Positions 4,343-6,025 of a stretch of 6,025 nucleotides of DNA are shown piece by piece (the stretch's first letter is position 1; each line of letters opens with the position of its first letter). The stretch comes from an uncultured bacterium (GTDB taxonomy: Bacteria > Planctomycetota > DG-23 > SLPQ01), in the NCBI GenBank assembly GCA_937863625.1, contig CALMGO010000464.1, positions 1 to 6,025 of the forward strand. The letters are read 5' to 3'. The notes beneath the pieces are model-generated. The model was not told the DNA's origin. It made no database searches and was given only the letters and a program-made list of their open reading frames with translations. The translations under genes were made by a program, and so were the position numbers.

Positions 4343-6025
4343 ATGGACCTTTTTGATAGAAATCCGAAGCAGGCGGTGCGGTTATACGCGGAGGTGGCAT
4401 TTAACCTGCCGCTGGCGCAGGCTTACACGTACGCGGTGCCGGAGGCGCTTTGCGGCAGGATAGCGCCGGGCAAGCGCGTGGAGGCGCCGCTCGGGAACCG
4501 GCGCGAAGTGGGATACTGCGTCGGCCTGAGCGACACGGCAGGCGAATATCCCGATCTCAAATCAATCCGGGACGTTATCGACGACGAATCGCTCATCGAC
4601 GAACACATGCTCGAACTCACCCATTGGGTGGCCGACTACTACATGGCGGGCTGGGGGGAGGCGCTCGAAGCGGCGCTGCCTGCGGGCGTGCGCTACAACG
4701 TGGGCAACCGCGATGTCCTGACGCTTGTAAAGTCTCGTGAGGAGACGCTTGCGGAGATTGTGGCCTGGCCGAAGAGGCTGGCAAAGAGGCGCGCGGTCGT
4801 CGAGGCGGTAGCGGATGATGACGGGCGTCTCTCGGTGGCCGAAGCCGCATCGCGCTCGGGAGTCAGCCAATCGGCGGCGCGTGCGGCGCTGTCGACGGGA
4901 CTGGTCGAGCTCAGGAACGTGCCGACTCGAGCCGGCCGCATCAGGCGTGAAGAATCTGTAAGGGTTTACGAGAGACAGTTCTTATTGACCCGCGAACAGA
5001 CGCATGCCGTGGAGAGGGTGTCGAGCGCACTCGCTTCGGGACTTTTTGCGCCGACGCTTCTGCTTGGCGTGACCGGCTCCGGCAAGACGGAGGTCTACCT
5101 TCAGGCGATTGAAAGCGTGATACGCGCCGGCCGGCAGGCGATAGTGCTGGTGCCCGAGATATCGCTGACGCCGCAGACAACGAGCAGATTCAAGGCGCGC
5201 TTTGCCAATATCGCCGTTCTTCACAGCCATCTTGCCCCGGGCAAGCGCCACCGCGAGTGGTGGGCCATACAGTCGGGTAACGCCGACGTCGTGATAGGGG
5301 CGCGGTCAGCGATATTCGCGCCTACTCGGCGTCTCGGCCTCGTGGTGATAGACGAGGAGCACGAGACGACATTCAAGCAGGAGACGAGCCCCCGCTATCA
5401 TGCTCGCGAGGTGGCCCTGAAGCGCGCACAGATGCTCAATATCCCGGTGATTCTCGGGAGCGCCACGCCGAGCCTGGAGAGTTTCCACGCGGCGCAAGTC
5501 GGCGAAATGGAACGCATCGACCTGCCGAACAGAGTGGAGGGCAGGCCGCTTCCGCCGGTGGAGATAGTTGACATGCGGGCGGAGCGCGACGATCAAAAGC
5601 GTTACACCATCATCTCGCGAAGGCTCGAATTTCACACGAAAAACGCGTTGTCGCGCGGTGAGCAGGTGATATTTTTCCTGAACCGCCGGGGCTTTGCCAC
5701 GTATCTCACGTGCAGGCGCTGCGGCTGGGTGGGCAAGTGTCCTTCGTGCGACATCACGCTTACTTTTCACCGGGCCAAGGACCTCGTTGAGTGTCACTAT
5801 TGCGGCCACACCGAGGCGCCTCCGACGGAGTGCCCGGATTGCGGATACCGCAACGTGAAGTTCTACGGCGCGGGCACGGAGAAGATAGTCGACGAGGTCA
5901 ACGCGATGTTTCCAACGGCGGTGGTGGACATAGACTTAAATACACTGAAAGGCGATGCTTGGGTGTTTAACTTCCTCAAGAGTTTGTTTGGCGATGATAA
6001 TGAAAAGGAAATAAAAAGAATTGGT
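4343..6025 (+). CDS. priA: Primosomal protein N' (PriA) helicase, 3' end lost or replaced
   Basis: PriA binds stalled or repaired forks and reloads the replicative helicase. Visible parts: the N-terminal DNA-binding region (YAEVAF to VGYCVGL, about 15-60); a winged-helix-like segment; Walker A GVTGSGKT (242-249); LVPEISLTPQ (269-278); the DEEH box (337-340); GSATPS (372-377); FFLNRRGFA (444-452); and eight zinc-binding cysteines (457, 460, 466, 469, 484, 487, 497, 500). The frame stays open to the window end, but recognisable PriA sequence stops between about residues 530 and 540 (5930-5963); the GTQM/AKG motif and the Gln/Arg-rich motif VI of the second helicase lobe are absent. The last 62 bases read as the start of SecA instead. 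ATG 4343 has no ribosome site; GTG 4376 (giving VRLYAEVAF) is an alternative start that better matches typical PriA N-termini. The identity is certain; the natural 3' end is not shown here. Confidence 0.93.
   Translation, partial: MDLFDRNPKQAVRLYAEVAFNLPLAQAYTYAVPEALCGRIAPGKRVEAPLGNRREVGYCVGLSDTAGEYPDLKSIRDVIDDESLIDEHMLELTHWVADYYMAGWGEALEAALPAGVRYNVGNRDVLTLVKSREETLAEIVAWPKRLAKRRAVVEAVADDDGRLSVAEAASRSGVSQSAARAALSTGLVELRNVPTRAGRIRREESVRVYERQFLLTREQTHAVERVSSALASGLFAPTLLLGVTGSGKTEVYLQAIESVIRAGRQAIVLVPEISLTPQTTSRFKARFANIAVLHSHLAPGKRHREWWAIQSGNADVVIGARSAIFAPTRRLGLVVIDEEHETTFKQETSPRYHAREVALKRAQMLNIPVILGSATPSLESFHAAQVGEMERIDLPNRVEGRPLPPVEIVDMRAERDDQKRYTIISRRLEFHTKNALSRGEQVIFFLNRRGFATYLTCRRCGWVGKCPSCDITLTFHRAKDLVECHYCGHTEAPPTECPDCGYRNVKFYGAGTEKIVDEVNAMFPTAVVDIDLNTLKGDAWVFNFLKSLFGDDNEKEIKRIG
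5930..5963. other. Probable chimeric junction inside priA
   Basis: PriA similarity fades after FPTAVVDID (about 5910-5935). GC is 52 of 90 bases before 5936 and 31 of 90 after it. IDxxT of the PriA consensus may persist to about 5944, so the exact break lies between roughly 5930 and 5963. No other frame resumes PriA downstream, which argues against a simple frameshift. Confidence 0.6.
5963..6025 (+). CDS. secA: SecA-like N-terminus, partial (in frame with priA)
   Basis: From GTG 5963 the frame reads VFNFLKSLFGDDNEKEIKRI, which closely resembles the first residues of many SecA preprotein-translocase ATPases (short hydrophobic helix, FGD-x-NE, then EIKR). AAAGG at 5948-5952 lies ten bases before the GTG and could be its ribosome site. 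Only about 21 residues are visible, so no ATPase motif can be checked. Base composition here is AT-rich, unlike everything to the left. It is either the start of a foreign gene joined to priA, or a coincidental divergent continuation of PriA. Confidence 0.45.
   Translation, partial: MFNFLKSLFGDDNEKEIKRIG

Noticed and set aside
2997..4463. A 488-codon plus-strand open frame spanning the channel end, the flavoprotein and the priA start
   Set aside because: It is antisense to the NfnA-like gene, which has all cofactor motifs, a ribosome site and a promoter. The open frame has no recognisable domain and overlaps three real genes; it is a by-product of GC-rich codon use.
5900..6025. Simple frameshift as the cause of the PriA break
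   Set aside because: The other two forward frames hit stops or give no PriA motif after 5930, and the composition changes at the same place.
1..6025. tRNA, rRNA, insertion sequence, attachment site or defence island
   Set aside because: No cloverleaf-like segments, terminal inverted repeats, transposase or nuclease motifs were seen in any frame that survives inspection.

Overview
The window is GC-rich bacterial chromosome-type DNA, densely packed and without phage, IS, CRISPR or RNA-gene signals. Genes are short-spaced or overlapping, start codons include TTG, and the promoters I can see are sigma70-like (-35 TTGnnn, -10 TATAAT-like). No gene fixes the taxon. The mix (M55-like peptidase, NfnA-type flavoprotein, PriA) fits an uncultured free-living, possibly anaerobic bacterium. 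This is inference only.

Layout. Positions 1-2098 (+) look like one operon: the end of an M55 (DppA-type) D-aminopeptidase homologue, a HAD-family hydrolase, and an unrecognised 160-residue protein whose start overlaps the HAD stop by 8 bases. A 101-base gap (2099-2199) carries a good sigma70-like promoter for the next gene (2200-3372, +), a pentapeptide-repeat protein fused to a two-helix potassium-channel-like pore. That gene ends head-on with a minus-strand gene (3369-4232), and the two stop codons share bases. The minus-strand gene encodes an NfnA/SudB-type FAD/NAD(P)/[2Fe-2S] electron-transfer subunit; its usual large partner is not next to it. The 110-base gap 4233-4342 holds two back-to-back promoters, one for the flavoprotein (leftward) and one for priA (rightward). 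The priA promoter lies so close to its ATG that the message may be leaderless.

priA (from 4343) is intact through Walker A, DEEH and the eight zinc-binding cysteines. Somewhere around 5930-5963 its PriA similarity stops, GC content falls from about 58% to about 34% (90 bases on each side of 5935/5936), and the last codons read like the N-terminus of SecA with its own GTG start. The simplest reading is a chimeric join at a contig end; a real rearrangement is the alternative.

The strongest points for a second look are the priA/secA-like junction, the 10-residue super-period in the channel-linked pentapeptide solenoid, the orphan NfnA, and the loss of the N-terminal metal-ligand pair in the M55 homologue. 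I see no convincing new multi-gene defence or mobile system.
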